DNA from: Undaria pinnatifida
Lineage: Eukaryota; Sar; Phaeophyceae; Laminariales; Alariaceae
Assembly (NCBI GenBank): GCA_012845835.1
Contig: JABAKD010000030.1
Span: 2,915,416 to 2,979,415 of the forward strand
Direction of reading: 5' to 3'
DNA length: 64,000 nucleotides
The notes beneath the pieces were generated by a model. That model did not search any database, had not been told where the DNA came from, and saw only the letters and a list, made by a program, of their open reading frames with translations. Shown piece by piece: positions 12,585 through 24,545 of the stretch (the first letter of the stretch is position 1; every line of letters begins with the position of its first letter). A program made the position numbers and the translations under genes.

Positions 12585-12785
12585 CACGGGTCAGGTCGTT
12601 TCTCGCGGGTGAGGTCGGGCCTGGGCCCGACACGACCTGTGGTAATTGCAACCATCTTCTGACATGACCCGACCTGACCCGACCCGTGAGATTTCGAACA
12701 CCTCTTGATCCGACCGGATTCGACCCATGAGATTTCAAAACCTTCTGGCCCAATCCGTGTAGACACGTGAAAAGCCATGGAAGCT
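12585..12785 (-). repeat. GACCC array element, copy 2
   Basis: GACCCGACCTGACCCGACCC followed by GTGAGATTTCGAAC, CTTGATCC, a second GTGAGATTTC block and GTGAAAAGCC. It parallels 8975-9175. Confidence 0.75.
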
Positions 12786-13329
12786 TCGGGCTCAGTCGGG
12801 TCCAGAGGTACCAATAGTGACCAAGTTTAATGACAATTTTGGGTCTTGACAACAGCCTACGAAGCGTGAGCGCGGAGCAGCCCAAGCACAAATAGAATCA
12901 AGCTGCGTCCGTATGGTACAGCTCTTATCGTTCCAGTCCTGGTCCTCAAGTTGCCATGCCCCAACCAAGCAGCCGCCGATCGATGATGTCTTCCGTCATT
13001 TTTTCACGCATCGTCCTTCTTTCCCTCTCAGGATAATCTGTAGTTTCGGACACGGCATGGCCGCCGCACCCGCCGAAAACAAACTTTACCCCACGCAAAT
13101 TCCAAGTAGTTTGTCTCCGAATCGCGGGTGTAGCAGCAGCAGTTCCAAAGCGGATACAACCCAGTATCCCGTTCCCTGTTCTCTGCCCCCCCCTCCGGCA
13201 AACCGCCTACCAAGCATAACACATACCGCCAACCACCGTTTGTCTGGTGTGCAAAAAAGCACGCGATCTCTCCGCCCGCGGCCCGCAAAAGCGATAGAAA
13301 ACAAACAATACGCCGCACTCAGGGGAGTC

Positions 13330-13475
13330 GCCGACCTTTTCATCCTTCATGAGGACACCCCTAGTGTGCACCCCGAAGCACGCGCGATCGAAGCATCACA
13401 CGCAGCTTGCAACGAAGTGCTCAGGCGGAATCCACCATCTCACAGCTGAGGCTTCTTTTAATTTTCTACAAAAAC
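13330..13475 (+). repeat. CAGCTTGCAAAGATGAGT family, copy 2
   Basis: GGGGAGTCGCCGACC, then GCGCGATCGAAGCATCACAC, GCAGCTTGCAACGAAGTG and CTCACAGCTGAGG in the family order. It forms the end of an unsupported 178-codon open frame (12913-13449). Confidence 0.65.
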
Positions 13476-13594
13476 AGAATACCGCACACAGCACACTGCA
13501 TACCTTTTTGAGTATGATATGGCGCGAATCTCGTGCTCGTCGTTGTACAGGTTGCAACAGAGGTAGTAATGTACTAAAAAGTCTAACTACACTA

Positions 13595-13665
13595 CAGCTG
13601 TGAGATCGAAGATTTCGTCGACACTAATCTTTGCAAGCTGTGTGTGATTATACCGTACATATTCA
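13595..13665 (-). repeat. CAGCTTGCAAAGATGAGT family, copy 3
   Basis: The plus strand reads CAGCTGTGAGATCGAAGATT, CGTCGACACTAATC and TTTGCAAGCTGTGTGTGA, the reverse of the family core. Confidence 0.7.
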
Positions 13666-13699
13666 TACCAAGAGTAAAAGATAGACACCAGAAAACCGC

Positions 13700-13895
13700 C
13701 GGCTCGTGGCGTGTGGTTTTGAACTATATACGAAAACTATTTCAAATAGGTCAGCTATGAGTGATCAATTTAATGGTAGATGCTCATACTTGCAAGCTGC
13801 GGGACACTCCGGTCGCGCGTTTATTGCGTTACAGGTGCACTAGTATTTTGAAGATATAGGTCAACGACTCCCCTGGGTGCTGCCAGGGTGAACAG
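13700..13895 (-). repeat. CAGCTTGCAAAGATGAGT family, copy 4 (long form)
   Basis: A long reverse copy: TTTCAAATAGGTCAGCTATG, TTGCAAGCTGCGGGACACTC, CGGTCGCGCG, TTGAAGATATAGGTC, CGACTCCCC and CAGGGTGAACAGG. It defines a unit of about 190 bp. Confidence 0.7.
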
Positions 13896-14049
13896 GACCA
13901 TTCTACCAAGGGCGATTTCGGTCCATCTTCATTCTGCGCACAGCTACCATGTAACAGGGTAAGCCGTATGGAGAGCGACAACAGCTGAATTTTGTTCAGA
14001 CAGCGTTAACTGAATGCACTTCGGTATTTTAACTACGAAAAATAAAAAG

Positions 14050-14130
14050 CCAGCAGTGAGAAATCGATATTTTCATCGGAACTTATATTTTGCAAGCTAC
14101 GTGTGATACTTCGATCATGGGTGCTACGGG
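14050..14130 (-). repeat. CAGCTTGCAAAGATGAGT family, copy 5
   Basis: The plus strand reads AGCAGTGAGAAATCGATATT, then TTTTGCAAGCTACGTGTGAT and ACTTCGATCATGG. Confidence 0.55.
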
Positions 14131-14639
14131 GGGGTGTATAAAACTTCATGAAGAATGCAAAAAAATCGGTGACCCCCCCTGCTGGGTAAAACCAAAGACG
14201 TCAGAAGACGGTCAGTCCAAAGAATACGTCCAGCGGTCAAGCGTGTAAAACCGATCGTTCCACACTAAAAACTAGTACTTTGACGTCAGTCAAGGTAAAT
14301 TATTGGAAGCTTGCCGTCGGTCAAGGGGCTGACATATTTCGGTAAAAGTACCTGAGGGCCAAGAGGACGAGTTTGCAAACATAGCCAGCGCACAAGTATA
14401 GTCATTGTGCGCACGGAGACTACGCAACCTTCAGCGAAGGGGGCCAAAGAAACAAACTATTCGCAGTACGGGTACACGAACTCGTACTGCTGTCGTATTC
14501 CGCACTGCCGTTGTTTCTTGCCGCCGACAAATTGTTGGAGATGTAAGTACGAGGTTGGAAGTACTGCTGCTATGTATCATACTGCCGTTGCGGCGGCTGC
14601 TGGTGCTGCTGCCGTTTGTCATATACCTGGTATAGGATA

Positions 14640-14740
14640 CGAGCGGATATTCCTCAGCTCCAGAGTGACTGGAGCCTGTCCTGTGACCACGGACTTGATT
14701 ATGCGAGTTAATGTGAGAACAACAACAACAACAACGAGCA
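14640..14740 (+). mobile_element. SINE-like (AAC)n-tailed element, copy 2
   Basis: Core TATTCCTCAGCTCCAGAGTG, ACTGGAGCCTGTCCTGTGAC, CACGGACTTGATTATGC and TTAATGTGAG, followed directly by an AAC triplet tail. It is nearly identical to 40098-40196. A fixed body plus a simple-repeat 3' tail is typical of SINE retroposons. No clear tRNA promoter boxes were found. Confidence 0.6.
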
Positions 14741-15264
14741 GCACGCACTGATGCTGCTGGCTGCTGCGTACGATACGTGTGTATCTACGTACAACTGTAA
14801 TGTGCTTTAAATTTTTGCAAGCTGAGATACGGCAAACACGGCGGAGGAGATACAGCCGGACATTATACATAGAGGACGACAACAGCAGTTTAGAAGGCAG
14901 ATGATATCATACGCACCCGATACCTGCTAATACGAGGCGGAGACATTTTGCCTCTTGAGCCTAGAGCACACTGGTACCGTATACCCAAAGGGAACACGAA
15001 ACAACACCACCCTCTAGCTGAGGTGAAATCAAGTGCCGATTATCTCCAAAAACAGGGCGGGGCAAACGGGCACACAAGCACGAAGAAAATGGTTGCTTAT
15101 GAAACATCTCGCCCTTTGTTGTCGAGAAAAATAAGCCCGGACATTCATTAATCCAAGGTGGTGGGTGTGGTATCTTGCGCGTCCTCGTTGATATCTTGAG
15201 ACGCATCCTTCGGTGTTTGCACTCGGCCCGTTGCCGTGAATATTATTATAAAAAATGAAAATAC

Positions 15265-15425
15265 ACTCCAGCTGTGAGATCGAAGATTTCGTCGAAACTC
15301 ATCTTTTCAAGCTGTGTGTGATACTCCGATCGCGTATTGTATTACGAGTTGTGTGTCCTCATTAAGGATATAGGTCGGCGACTCCCCTTACAACTACAGT
15401 GTAGCTATCAGGGTCAACAGGGTGA
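15265..15425 (-). repeat. CAGCTTGCAAAGATGAGT family, copy 6 (long form)
   Basis: CAGCTGTGAGATCGAAGATT, TCGTCGAAACTCATC, TTTTCAAGCTGTGTGTGATA, CTCCGATCGCG, GGATATAGGTCGGCGACTCC and CAGGGTCAACAGGG, in the same order as copy 4. Confidence 0.75.
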
Positions 15426-16354
15426 TGTTAGTCAGTCTGTGCGCGGAAACTATAAAACCCGTTTCTGAGGGGGACAAAATCTGACAGCTGTGGAGGGAAA
15501 TGTATCCGTTTATCAAGTGAATCCTGTGAGTCGAATAACCGGTGAGGGGGGGGCGGAGTTTTGAAGGACGAATATTATATATCATAGCTCGGAAAATCGT
15601 CGGAGGGAGTGTCTTAACCTTGCGTATAATGTGTTCTATATAATGTTGTTGTCTCACATCAACTCTTGTCAAAAGTCTAGAGTCGGTGGTCACACAAAGG
15701 TGCTGGACCCCTAGGAAGATCCGAAAAACTAAATGAAATCAAAATTCGTCCGGGAAATACTACGCTTTCCCGCTTCAAGCGCACGATACGAAGATGGCGC
15801 ACAAGTGAAATGATCCTATGTGCAAACTGAACTCACATGGCCGCGGGTATCCACTCAACTACAGCATAGAGTTCCCCCGTTCCCACAACTAACCGACTCG
15901 CGGCTACAAACTACAGCGGTTGGGCAGCCTGCACCGTACGAACCGCACGGTAATCGTGTGCACAGACGAACGCGCCTGCTGTGTGGAGTGCTGTCAGAGT
16001 GACGACCCGCGGGCATGCAGTGAAAAAAGAGCACTCGAACGAAAAACCACCATACAAATATCGACCCGTCTTCCCGAGTTATCTGACAGGTTGCAGCGCA
16101 GCTACGACGCCCGTGCCTGAAAATTGAAAATTGCGGGGGGCCGTTCCCCATGAAGGGTATACAACTCTACCAACTCTACAAAAAACAGTGACGTAAGAAA
16201 CATGTTGTACTACTGCCTCGTAAAAAAATCCTGAAAAAAAGGACGATCGCTGCTCTCGTGATGATGGTGTGTGTGCGGGTCGTGGGTCTCCGTGTATATA
16301 ATAAACGGTACCAGATATACCGGTAATAATGGCATCGACTGCTGCGTGTATTTT

Positions 16355-16520
16355 TCACATTAATCTGACATTTCCATCCATCTACATCGATCACAAGCAG
16401 TGCACGTGCTGACGCCTCATAGGAAAGACGAGCTCTCTCTGTGGTCACAAACGACGAGAACAGAGATACACAATTCGCAAGGTGATCTGGCCACGCAATG
16501 CCGACCGCAATGAGCACGCG
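16355..16520 (-). pseudogene. Transposon open-frame relic, copy 1
   Basis: The minus strand reads IAVGIAWP, SSFVTTERARL, EASARALLVIDVDGWK. A second locus (25715-25550, minus) gives IAVGIGWP, FVTTE, EASAQTLVVLDVDGWK with stop codons. Protein-level similarity between two loci suggests a decayed mobile-element protein. The family was not recognised. Confidence 0.5.
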
Positions 16521-17454
16521 GGCACGGTACCCGGTGTTGTCTCTATCTCGCTTGTTAACCCGTTAGGGACTTGAGTAGATCTTGGTCATATTATGGCCAC
16601 CAAAAAAGCGAAGATTGCGATATTTCCACGCGGCTACGAGTAGCGTAAGCGCGCATCAGTAAGAGTATGATCATGCTGCTCTGCACCCGTCCCGTACAAG
16701 TCTTTTCATTGTTGGCGTCGTCGTTCGGACACCACTTTTATCGTCGCCAACCAGCAGCGGCCCATGCCGTAATCGTCAATTTTCGTCGTCAATTTTTCCC
16801 TCTCAAAGGGGAGTCGCGCGTACTGCACACTCACCATTGTACTGCAGCACTGCAGCACTGCAGCCGCTGGACGCACGGAACGGGGTCCCGGAGACACTCT
16901 TTAGTATTTTAAAAGAGCCCGACGTCGCGAAAGCTGCGCGTACCGCCGGGATGGGGGGGACGGTGCAATGATACCGATCGTAAGTTCAGTATTAATTACG
17001 TCGTCGTACTCGTAGTGTAATATCACTCATGAATACCATCGTAGCATCTAGACTACTACACTCTCGAGTAGAGGAGTCTATTATATCATGGGTAACGGGT
17101 AGGCGCCTGCTGCAGAGTAGGCTTGCAGGCAGGCCGTACACATCACAAAACGTAACGTGCTGTAAGAACGTCGGCAGCAGCAGTAGCAGCAGCAGCAGCG
17201 GCAGTAGCAGTATCGTAGTCGCGACAGACAACTTGTGCGGTGTTGTCGCTCTCCATGGAGGGAGGATATATGGTGAATACACGAGCACACCATGCGGCAT
17301 AATCGCTTCTCAGTGCCATTTTTTTCTTGCAGTCATCTACCGCTGTGCATACCCTGGTATGCGAGTACGCGTAAATCCTGCTGCTGTCTCCACACAAGAC
17401 ACTAGAGAAAATTACCTCGTAAAAAGGACGAGTAATCCTATAACACGACGTACA

Positions 17455-17545
17455 TCCTATGCATTACGCGCAGCTTGCAAAGATGAGTATCGGCCATCAA
17501 ATTGATGGAATTCACAGCTGACATATTTGAAATAATTAAAAAATA
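17455..17545 (+). repeat. CAGCTTGCAAAGATGAGT family, copy 7
   Basis: GCATTACGCGCAGCTTGCAA, AGATGAGTATCGGCC, then ATTCACAGCTGACATATTTG. Confidence 0.75.
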
Positions 17546-17812
17546 TATAGGAGTCAACGAACCACAAGTCACAAGTCGCACTCGGTCCTACCTATACGCA
17601 AGTAAAAACAACGAAATGCTCGTATCTGGTAGCATATGTAAGGCCAAGTCGGACTGTAAACTGGTAATGAAAACTGAAAATGGAGGTTTCTGCACCTTCG
17701 CAGGCGTGTTTGACGCAAAATCGGGCCCGCTTTCTCAGAGTAGGACTAGCGTTTTTTCCGAGTCGCATCCCACGACGTTGGTCGTTTCTTCAGAATATAT
17801 ACTTGTATCAGT

Positions 17813-18115
17813 TTGAGCTATATAAAAAAATCTCAAACCAGCTTCCAATCTATAACGCAGGTTCATCCAAAAAAACGCTCAAGACTAATTTTGAGGCAGC
17901 TGCGGTGTATCGAAAAAAAACAAAAATCTCCTCTCCTGAAGAAACGGCAAACGTCGTTTGAACTATATAAAAAAATCTCGAAACCAGTTTCGAATCTATA
18001 TCGCAGATTCATCCGAAAAAAAGCCCGAGACTAACTTTGAGGCAGCTGCGGTGTATTGCAAAAAAAAAAAAAATGAGAAAAAAAATCCTCTCCTGAAGAA
18101 ACGGCAAACGTCGTT
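17813..18115 (+). repeat. Tandem duplication of a ~145-bp unit
   Basis: Both copies (about 17813-17957 and 17958-18115) share CTATATAAAAAAATCTC, TTCATCC, GAGGCAGCTGCGGTGTAT and TCCTCTCCTGAAGAAACGGC. The second copy has a longer A tract. Short open frames across it give related peptides, but nothing suggests a gene. Confidence 0.85.
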
Positions 18116-18534
18116 GGATGCGTCACGTAAAAAGGCCAGTCCCTCCGACTCGAGAAGAGCGGGCCCGATTCTCCCGTTCTCCGGGTCAATCTCGCTTGAG
18201 AAGTTGCTGAAACCTCTACTTCGGTTTTGAGAATCAGTTCATCTTACGAAATAGTTGGTCACACCCCTTCTGGGAAGGATCTCCGAGCCGATTTCTCCCC
18301 GAGACAAGGAACAGGGGGGGGCATCCACAACAAGAACGGTGGCAGTTAAGTACATCGTTTCGAGATATTTCCATGCCATGAGGGCATCGTTATTCGCTTC
18401 CCACTCTCCCCGCTGTCGACAAAACCAGCTCGGACATTTGTCCTACTCGTTGAGCAGGGCGTGTTATCTCGCGTGTTGTACTATTATTAATAATACACGT
18501 GGAACACGAAGAAAATCACGAAGAAAAAGAATCG

Positions 18535-18612
18535 AGCGGCCGGTGTATCACGCAGCTTGCAACAATGAGTATCAACCCTTAATGTTATCGAACTCATTAC
18601 AGCTGAGGTAAA
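18535..18612 (+). repeat. CAGCTTGCAAAGATGAGT family, copy 8
   Basis: GGTGTATCACGCAGCTTGCA, ACAATGAGTATCAACCC, TTATCGAACTCATTACAGC. Confidence 0.75.
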
Positions 18613-18711
18613 TACAGTCTACCAGGTATATTTTTTTCAAACAAAAGAATAGGACCCCTCCCATTAAGAAAAAACTCGCCCACATACGTAGTACTTCGTA
18701 TATTACAAGTA

Positions 18712-18795
18712 CCAACAACGCAGCTTGCAAAGATGAGTATTGTCCCGAAATTTGTCGAACTCACGGCTGACGCCCTTGAAACAATTTTATGAAGT
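18712..18795 (+). repeat. CAGCTTGCAAAGATGAGT family, copy 9
   Basis: AACGCAGCTTGCAAAGATGA, GTATTGTCCCG, TCGAACTCACGGCTGACG and TTGAAACAA. Confidence 0.75.
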
Positions 18796-18979
18796 ACATA
18801 CAACACCTCAACGATGATTTGGCTTCGGGTTGAGTTCGCGACGCGCGTGATCATTCTGTACGAATATTGATACCAGGTACAAGTACCAGGTATCAAGTAA
18901 CTCTGTTAATACCAGTATGGAGCGGAAATCACTTTTCAAATAATCTGCTACTATTAATAATACATCAGATCTAGCGTTG

Positions 18980-19098
18980 GGCTGCGAAAGCGTTGGGCTG
19001 CGAAAGCAGCTGAGTTAAATCGACACACGACGCGTATGAAAATACGTGGAAGTGTGGTGAGCTAAAGCTTTATTTTTCCCCATCCGCCGGAGGATGAA
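18980..19098 (-). repeat. ~110-bp dispersed repeat C, copy 1
   Basis: The plus strand reads CAGCTGAGTTAAATCGACAC, ACGACGCGTATGAAAATACG, TGGAAGTGTGGTGAGC, AAAGCTTTATTTTTCCCC and ATCCGCCGGAGGAT. It is the reverse of 24546-24660. Confidence 0.85.
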
Positions 19099-19426
19099 AA
19101 AAAAAAAAAAAAAATCATCTACTACCTGTAGCAGAAAAATAATAATCCAAATAAATGTCAACGACGTGGTGGTGCTGACGACGGATACAACACCGAGGAA
19201 TTCGCTACGTAGCAAAATATATATCAGGGGGCACTAGGCATGGGTTTGTTGGGTTCCTTGCTCGGTAACACATGTTTGTACGCTTGGTATGCGATACGAG
19301 AAGCAATCGGGCACGATTTCGACGTGCTGTGGGCGGACGCCGACAGGCACACAGAAAGAAAGATATCACAGAAAAGAAAGAAAGACAAGAAAGGACACAG
19401 AAACTTGAGTAAAAAAAGGGCATGCC

Positions 19427-19756
19427 TCACACCTTGGCCATCTGATACCAAGACATCTCCTGGGGCCTGTCCACTCCCTGCTGCTCCGACTCGAGCTCCA
19501 TCATGTACGCCTCGTCCGCGGGCAAGCGGTTCGGGTTGCTTCCATTCCTAGTCACCCTCCTCCCGGCGGGCATCGGAGACCTGCTGCGGCCTACCGAGGA
19601 GCTGTTGTTGTTCGCGCTCGATGCCGTGGATCGGCCTCTTCGCGATGAGGATGGAGGCCGACCCCTCCCGCCACTCTCTTCGCTCTGCGGGCTCGCCTCG
19701 TTTCTACGGCTTCCTCTGTCGGAGGACCTCGCTGGAGAAGATGCCTTGTTCCCCAT
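19427..19756 (-). CDS. Hypothetical basic, Ser/Arg-rich protein with N-myristoylation motif
   Basis: This frame of 109 codons begins MGNKASSPARSSDR, a good match to the N-myristoylation consensus (Gly2, small residue at 6). The body is low-complexity and rich in Ser, Arg and Gly, and the frame ends EMSWYQMAKV-stop. The last codons read AAG-GTGTGA, which could instead be a 5' splice site, making this the first exon of a longer gene. Composition is more GC-rich and exon-like than the flanks. The frame is open further upstream but this ATG is favoured by the motif. No homologue was recognised. If real, it would act at a membrane through the lipid anchor. Confidence 0.4.
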   Translation of the reverse strand: MGNKASSPARSSDRGSRRNEASPQSEESGGRGRPPSSSRRGRSTASSANNNSSSVGRSRSPMPAGRRVTRNGSNPNRLPADEAYMMELESEQQGVDRPQEMSWYQMAKV

Positions 19757-19859
19757 GCTCACATGCGGGATGCTCTGCTTTCGGCTCCGTGCGGGCTGCG
19801 CGTGCGGGGTTGCTGCCGGTGGGTGGTGGTTCTTCTGTAGTAGGTTAAACACGGGTTTC

Positions 19860-21900
19860 CAACCATCCTGGGAAGCTATAAAATTGTACTCTTACGTACG
19901 TCCTGGGGTCCGTACCAACTATTACTACCACTTCACGAAAATTTACGAACGTGACGCTCCGCTGAGTAGACAAATTCGGGCGTAGCATGCCACATGTTTG
20001 TCTGTCTGCAGACAGACGCATGTGGAGGAAGTTCTCGTACGGACGGACCAGGTTAGGAGTGCTTGTCGCACTTCTCGCCATCAAGAGTTCGTTATATTAC
20101 GCGATGATGATGATAGTGCAACTTTTTACTAAACTTTTTTAGTATTAGTGTGTACAACTTGTACTGCTGTACGAGATACCAACTGCTTCGTTTTCGGATC
20201 GTGCGACCCTGTTGACTACTGCTGTGTGCTGACAGCACTGTGGCATAGATGCACAGATGTGTTAGAAATATATGGCTGCAAACAGTCAGCACTGCACGAA
20301 TGCCCTGGTGGTGTGCGTCGCGTGTACCTTCTGCACTTACTACGCATGTGCTCAACGTACAGCGCGGTGTTGACGTCTTGTGTGCGCTCAAAAGAAAAAA
20401 TTATGGTATGCTGTGTATGCGCCCTCGAAAATCCATACAAACGAGAAGACACTATGAAGGAGAGTAGAATGCTGTCGGCCTACCACATCATACGCCACAG
20501 TACTACTGCTGCGCTGCTGTGTTGTTGTGCTGCTCTAGTCTATACCAGCACGCATACCTTAGACACCTACAACAGTTATTGTGCTGCTGTTGCTGCGTGC
20601 GGCTGCACGCAAATCGAGGTACATCAAGTACAAACATCATATTAGTCTACTTAATCTTACTCTTCGAACGATCTTTTTTATCCCAGAATAAATCTACAAT
20701 TAATTATTAAATAAAATGATGCTGCATGTAGTATGTGCGATCTCGCATTCAATCAGTCAGTTAATTGTTTCGACATACATAGTCTATGCCTTCTGCTGGC
20801 GGTGTAGCACTTGTTATAATACGAAGCACCAGGCATGCGGCGCCAGCTAAACATCCTGGCGCGCTGCTACTAAATCTGTGCTGCTGCAATATCCAACGTC
20901 GCATGCAGCCTTGCCGGGCAGCATCAAACGCAGCAGCAGCAGCAGTCGATTTACAGGTCAAGGACCAAAGAGCTCCAAGTTTTTAGATAAACCAGAGGTT
21001 TGGATGTAGGTACCTGGTGCGCAACGAACCAGACGTTTTGTTCGTTGAGAGTACGTTTGAATGGGCGAACGGATCATACGGGAGCTCTGGGCTACGTATT
21101 ATATCGTATTATTACCCTCTCTCTATACATCAGCAATACGCATGACACCAGGTACCTGGTACCTGGTATATGTTGCTGCTGTTTCTTGATGATGACTAGC
21201 CCGTAGTAGTGCTGACCATTAATATTATAATATTAATAGTTGGTAACAATATTGTAAGAATACTTCCAATTTGGATACTTCTCTCCGTACTGCATCTTCA
21301 ATCGTGGAGTAATTGCCGAAACTGACAGAAAAGCGTCTTGATTGAGTCTTGAGAATCAACACGTCGACTGGGCTCGACTGGGCTAAACATGGTATCTATC
21401 GATAACTTCGTACACAAGTTACAGAGCGGTTGGGGGGGGGGGGGGGGGGGAATAAAGGGTAACGGAGGACATATCTTCTGTATATCCTGATACTAACACG
21501 GAGTAAACTAGTAAAAGCTTCATGAAAAAAGGACACAAAAACTGCATCATGTAATCAGCGCTTACTGTGAATCCAAACGTGCAAGCAAACTACCAAGCCA
21601 ACAAAAAAGTTGCGGAAGGTTTACAAGAACGTGCTAGCAGGTATGGTGCACCACCCATACTTCTTGCACCACCAACGCTGTACGTTCGTCCGTGTAGGCC
21701 GCAGCCGTAAAGCGAAGATCATCTTGACCCTTTTACCGACCTCCTACGAGAATCAACCTCCACTACTTGCAAGTAGTTAGTGCCCGAAAACGAGGTGCAA
21801 TTCTAGAAGTGTTCATGGAGCGGAGCGGGAAGGCGGTGGCGGACTCGTGGGGCGGATAGTGTAGTATATCATCAGTGGGAAGTATACGCAGCATCGAGGC
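19860..21900. other. Gene-free spacer
   Basis: It contains several TACCTGGTA-type palindromes, including a cluster at 21147-21172, poly-G at 21430-21450, and CTG/CAG-rich patches at 20510-20620 and 20930-20945. No supported gene or RNA. Confidence 0.4.
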
Positions 21901-21960
21901 GAGTGTTACGGTTGCTGCGGGAATATATGGCCGACGTTAGATAATGGGGGTGTTTTCTAC

Positions 21961-22022
21961 AAAAGAGGAAGGAGGGAGGGAGGGAGGGAGGGAGGGAGGG
22001 AGGGGGAACGGGGGGGGAGGGA
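21961..22022 (+). repeat. (GGGA)n tract
   Basis: GGGAGGGAGGGAGGGAGGGA continues for about 45 bp and is followed by a G-rich run. Confidence 0.9.
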
Positions 22023-24540
22023 GGCCGTACTCATTTGTTGCTTGTCTTAGTCATGTGACCATTGACCTTAGAAGCATCCCTTTCGAGCGGAGCACGGTTC
22101 CTACTCCTGACAGAGAGACACCTCCGACATTTGGGCGCGCTCAGTACGTTTCTTCAATTAATAACACATGAAGAAAAACCTATCTTATCTCCTTCCCCTT
22201 TGGCCGTCTGTGGCCACCAATTGCCTCCTCGCATATAGCAATCGTTTTTTCGCTAATACCCAATGTACCAAACTTCTCCATGTCACATCCGTCTATTATA
22301 CACTTATCTAGCACATCCCGTTCCTCCTCACATTCTCCCACTATGTGGGTTCTACTCTCGTGTGCGTTGCCACAAAGGCAGCTCTCTGTGCGCCTCCTTC
22401 CTCCGCCACCCGACTACTGGTTACCACTTTCTTCTTTCTGGCAGGTCCCAGGTCCCGTACACGGTACGGGGGGGGGGCATAGTAGCGACGACTTTCACCT
22501 TCTTCACTTACTAACAGTTCGTGTCCTGTTCGAGGTCCCTTCGGAGACGCACGCAGATTTTCACGACAACGCGCTTGAAATGTGTGTTGGGTATTGCTCA
22601 CCGGGTAGTGCGAAGTGTCGAGATGGGACGGGTCATGAACGGCGACAGGATGAAACGCTGTGCACGGCGACAGGGGTGTACGGAAGGTTCGAACTATCAG
22701 AAGAGATACAGAAACGGACGATTCGGAAAGGGTTGGGCGGCTCGATTGATTGGTCTGTGCGCGCTGTACCATATTATTTTTCCCCGCGGTGCATTTGCCT
22801 ACCGGCTCTCGCTTATCGCGCATGATCTGTGCTACCCCGATCGTTGTGCTCTGCCGAGGAAGGGACAGCAGTGCCTGCTCGTGGTTCGCGGTCGTCCTTC
22901 GTCAAAAGTGCAGTATGAGTACTCCCTGTTGAGGTACGCTTCAATAGTTTATATAAACTCCCGTCTGCCGAAATAGAACCAACGGAACAAACTCCGCAAC
23001 TCCGCACAATGCCAGCACAACTCAGCCATGGCCATGCTTGCAGCTAACCACCACGGGAAGGGAAGGGTCAGGGTAACCAAGGTGATACACAACTGCGATA
23101 GAGCTCTGCCTCGTATGTGATCGAAGTAGGCCGATCGTACGTAGCATATATATACTCATGCAGAAGCAAATACTTTGCGACATCGTTGTTTTCGGGCCAA
23201 ATTGACGCATACTTTAGGCGGTAGGCTCGCAAAGACCTGCGCAACAGGCACCCAGGTACGGCCTCCCTGTGTTACGTGTGCACGGGCTAGATTGTGGCAA
23301 TGAGCTAGTAGCAGCAAACAAGGCTGTGTGTATATTCTAGTCTAGTAGGCTCTGCACATGACTACGGCTAACGCGCATGTCGAAACTATGGCCTATAGAG
23401 TATGACGAAGACCAACATCGATATTTTTACCGAGTGTAAACCCTTGCGTGCAGCCGACGGAGAGCTGCACGCTAATATGTCTAGTATTAATAATAAAATA
23501 GCTGTAGTTCATGATGGTATATTTGAGGACCGTGACAAGTGCCTAATCGGTCACGCTCCTAACTGCAATAGGCTACTGCGTTGACGGTTCTTGTGTTGTC
23601 ATGCATGTGTTCTCGAACATGCTCGAATACAACTGCCTGCTATTAATACTACTGCGCAGCTGTATGTGTCGGGTGACAAACCTGGTTTGACAAACCTGAT
23701 ACTGCTGTACTTCGAAGTACTGCTGTACCTGGTACGACACAACGGCCTACTACGGCTGTGTGTTAATTGGTAATAATGAGGCGCTGCCTCTTACCCGCAG
23801 TGTAGTCCAATCTGCGATGCTGGGTGAAAACGGAAAACACCCAGGGGAGAACAGCGATCGAAAGAACAGCACAAGCGGCATACCTGGTCATTTTGTAGAC
23901 AGCAGTAGTTGAAGATGCGAACTGAACAAACCAACGCGGACGAACATCTACGCTATTTGATATTTACCTCGCGTTTTCAGAGACAAAAAAGTTGATACTC
24001 GTACGATTGGTGCTGTACTCGTAGCAGGGGCAACATTATAATCAACAACATAAGCAGAAGCAGAAGGTGTAGTAGCGGTGTCATAGTAACAGCAGCACGG
24101 CACACGAGACCAGAGCCGGGTTAGTGTCGCTGTGCGTGTGTCTCGTCGATCAACCTCCTAAAAATAGCTACTCGTATAGCAAGAGCATAGTTCTCCCGTT
24201 TTTTTTTGTTGAATTCTTGAAGACGGACAATCTGCATCTCCGGTCACCAAGACACAATCAACATCGGAGAAACCCGTACAATACTGCTGTACTCGGATAT
24301 TACGTAGCCCAGCAATGCCTATGGAATCACACGTTGCCGCACCTGTCTCGACGAACTCTCAACGACTTACAGCGAAACCAGCACGAAAAGAGTTGGCTGT
24401 TATTTGTGCGTGCACAGGACCCGTCGGAAACTGTCCTTGGTGCTGTGTACATTGAGAGCGGTGGACAAACGTGGCCGAAAAAAACGTTGACTCACACCCA
24501 ATCAGAGAAACTACCGGTAATTCAAGACATTTTTTATTTA
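22023..24540. other. Gene-free spacer
   Basis: The block GTACTCATTTGTTGCTTGTC with TTAGTCATGTGACCATTGAC (22028-22070) recurs at 58567-58610 in a DusA intron, so it is another dispersed sequence. Open frames here overlap on both strands and look random. Confidence 0.4.
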
Positions 24541-24545
24541 TTTAT

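Noticed and set aside
12913-13449. 178-codon open frame
   Set aside because: Its last part is a copy of the CAGCTTGCAAAGATGAGT element and the rest shows no domain or splice support.
21430-21450. Poly-G tract as a functional G-quadruplex or promoter mark
   Set aside because: Several similar homopolymer runs occur across the window; a single uninterrupted run gives no specific evidence.
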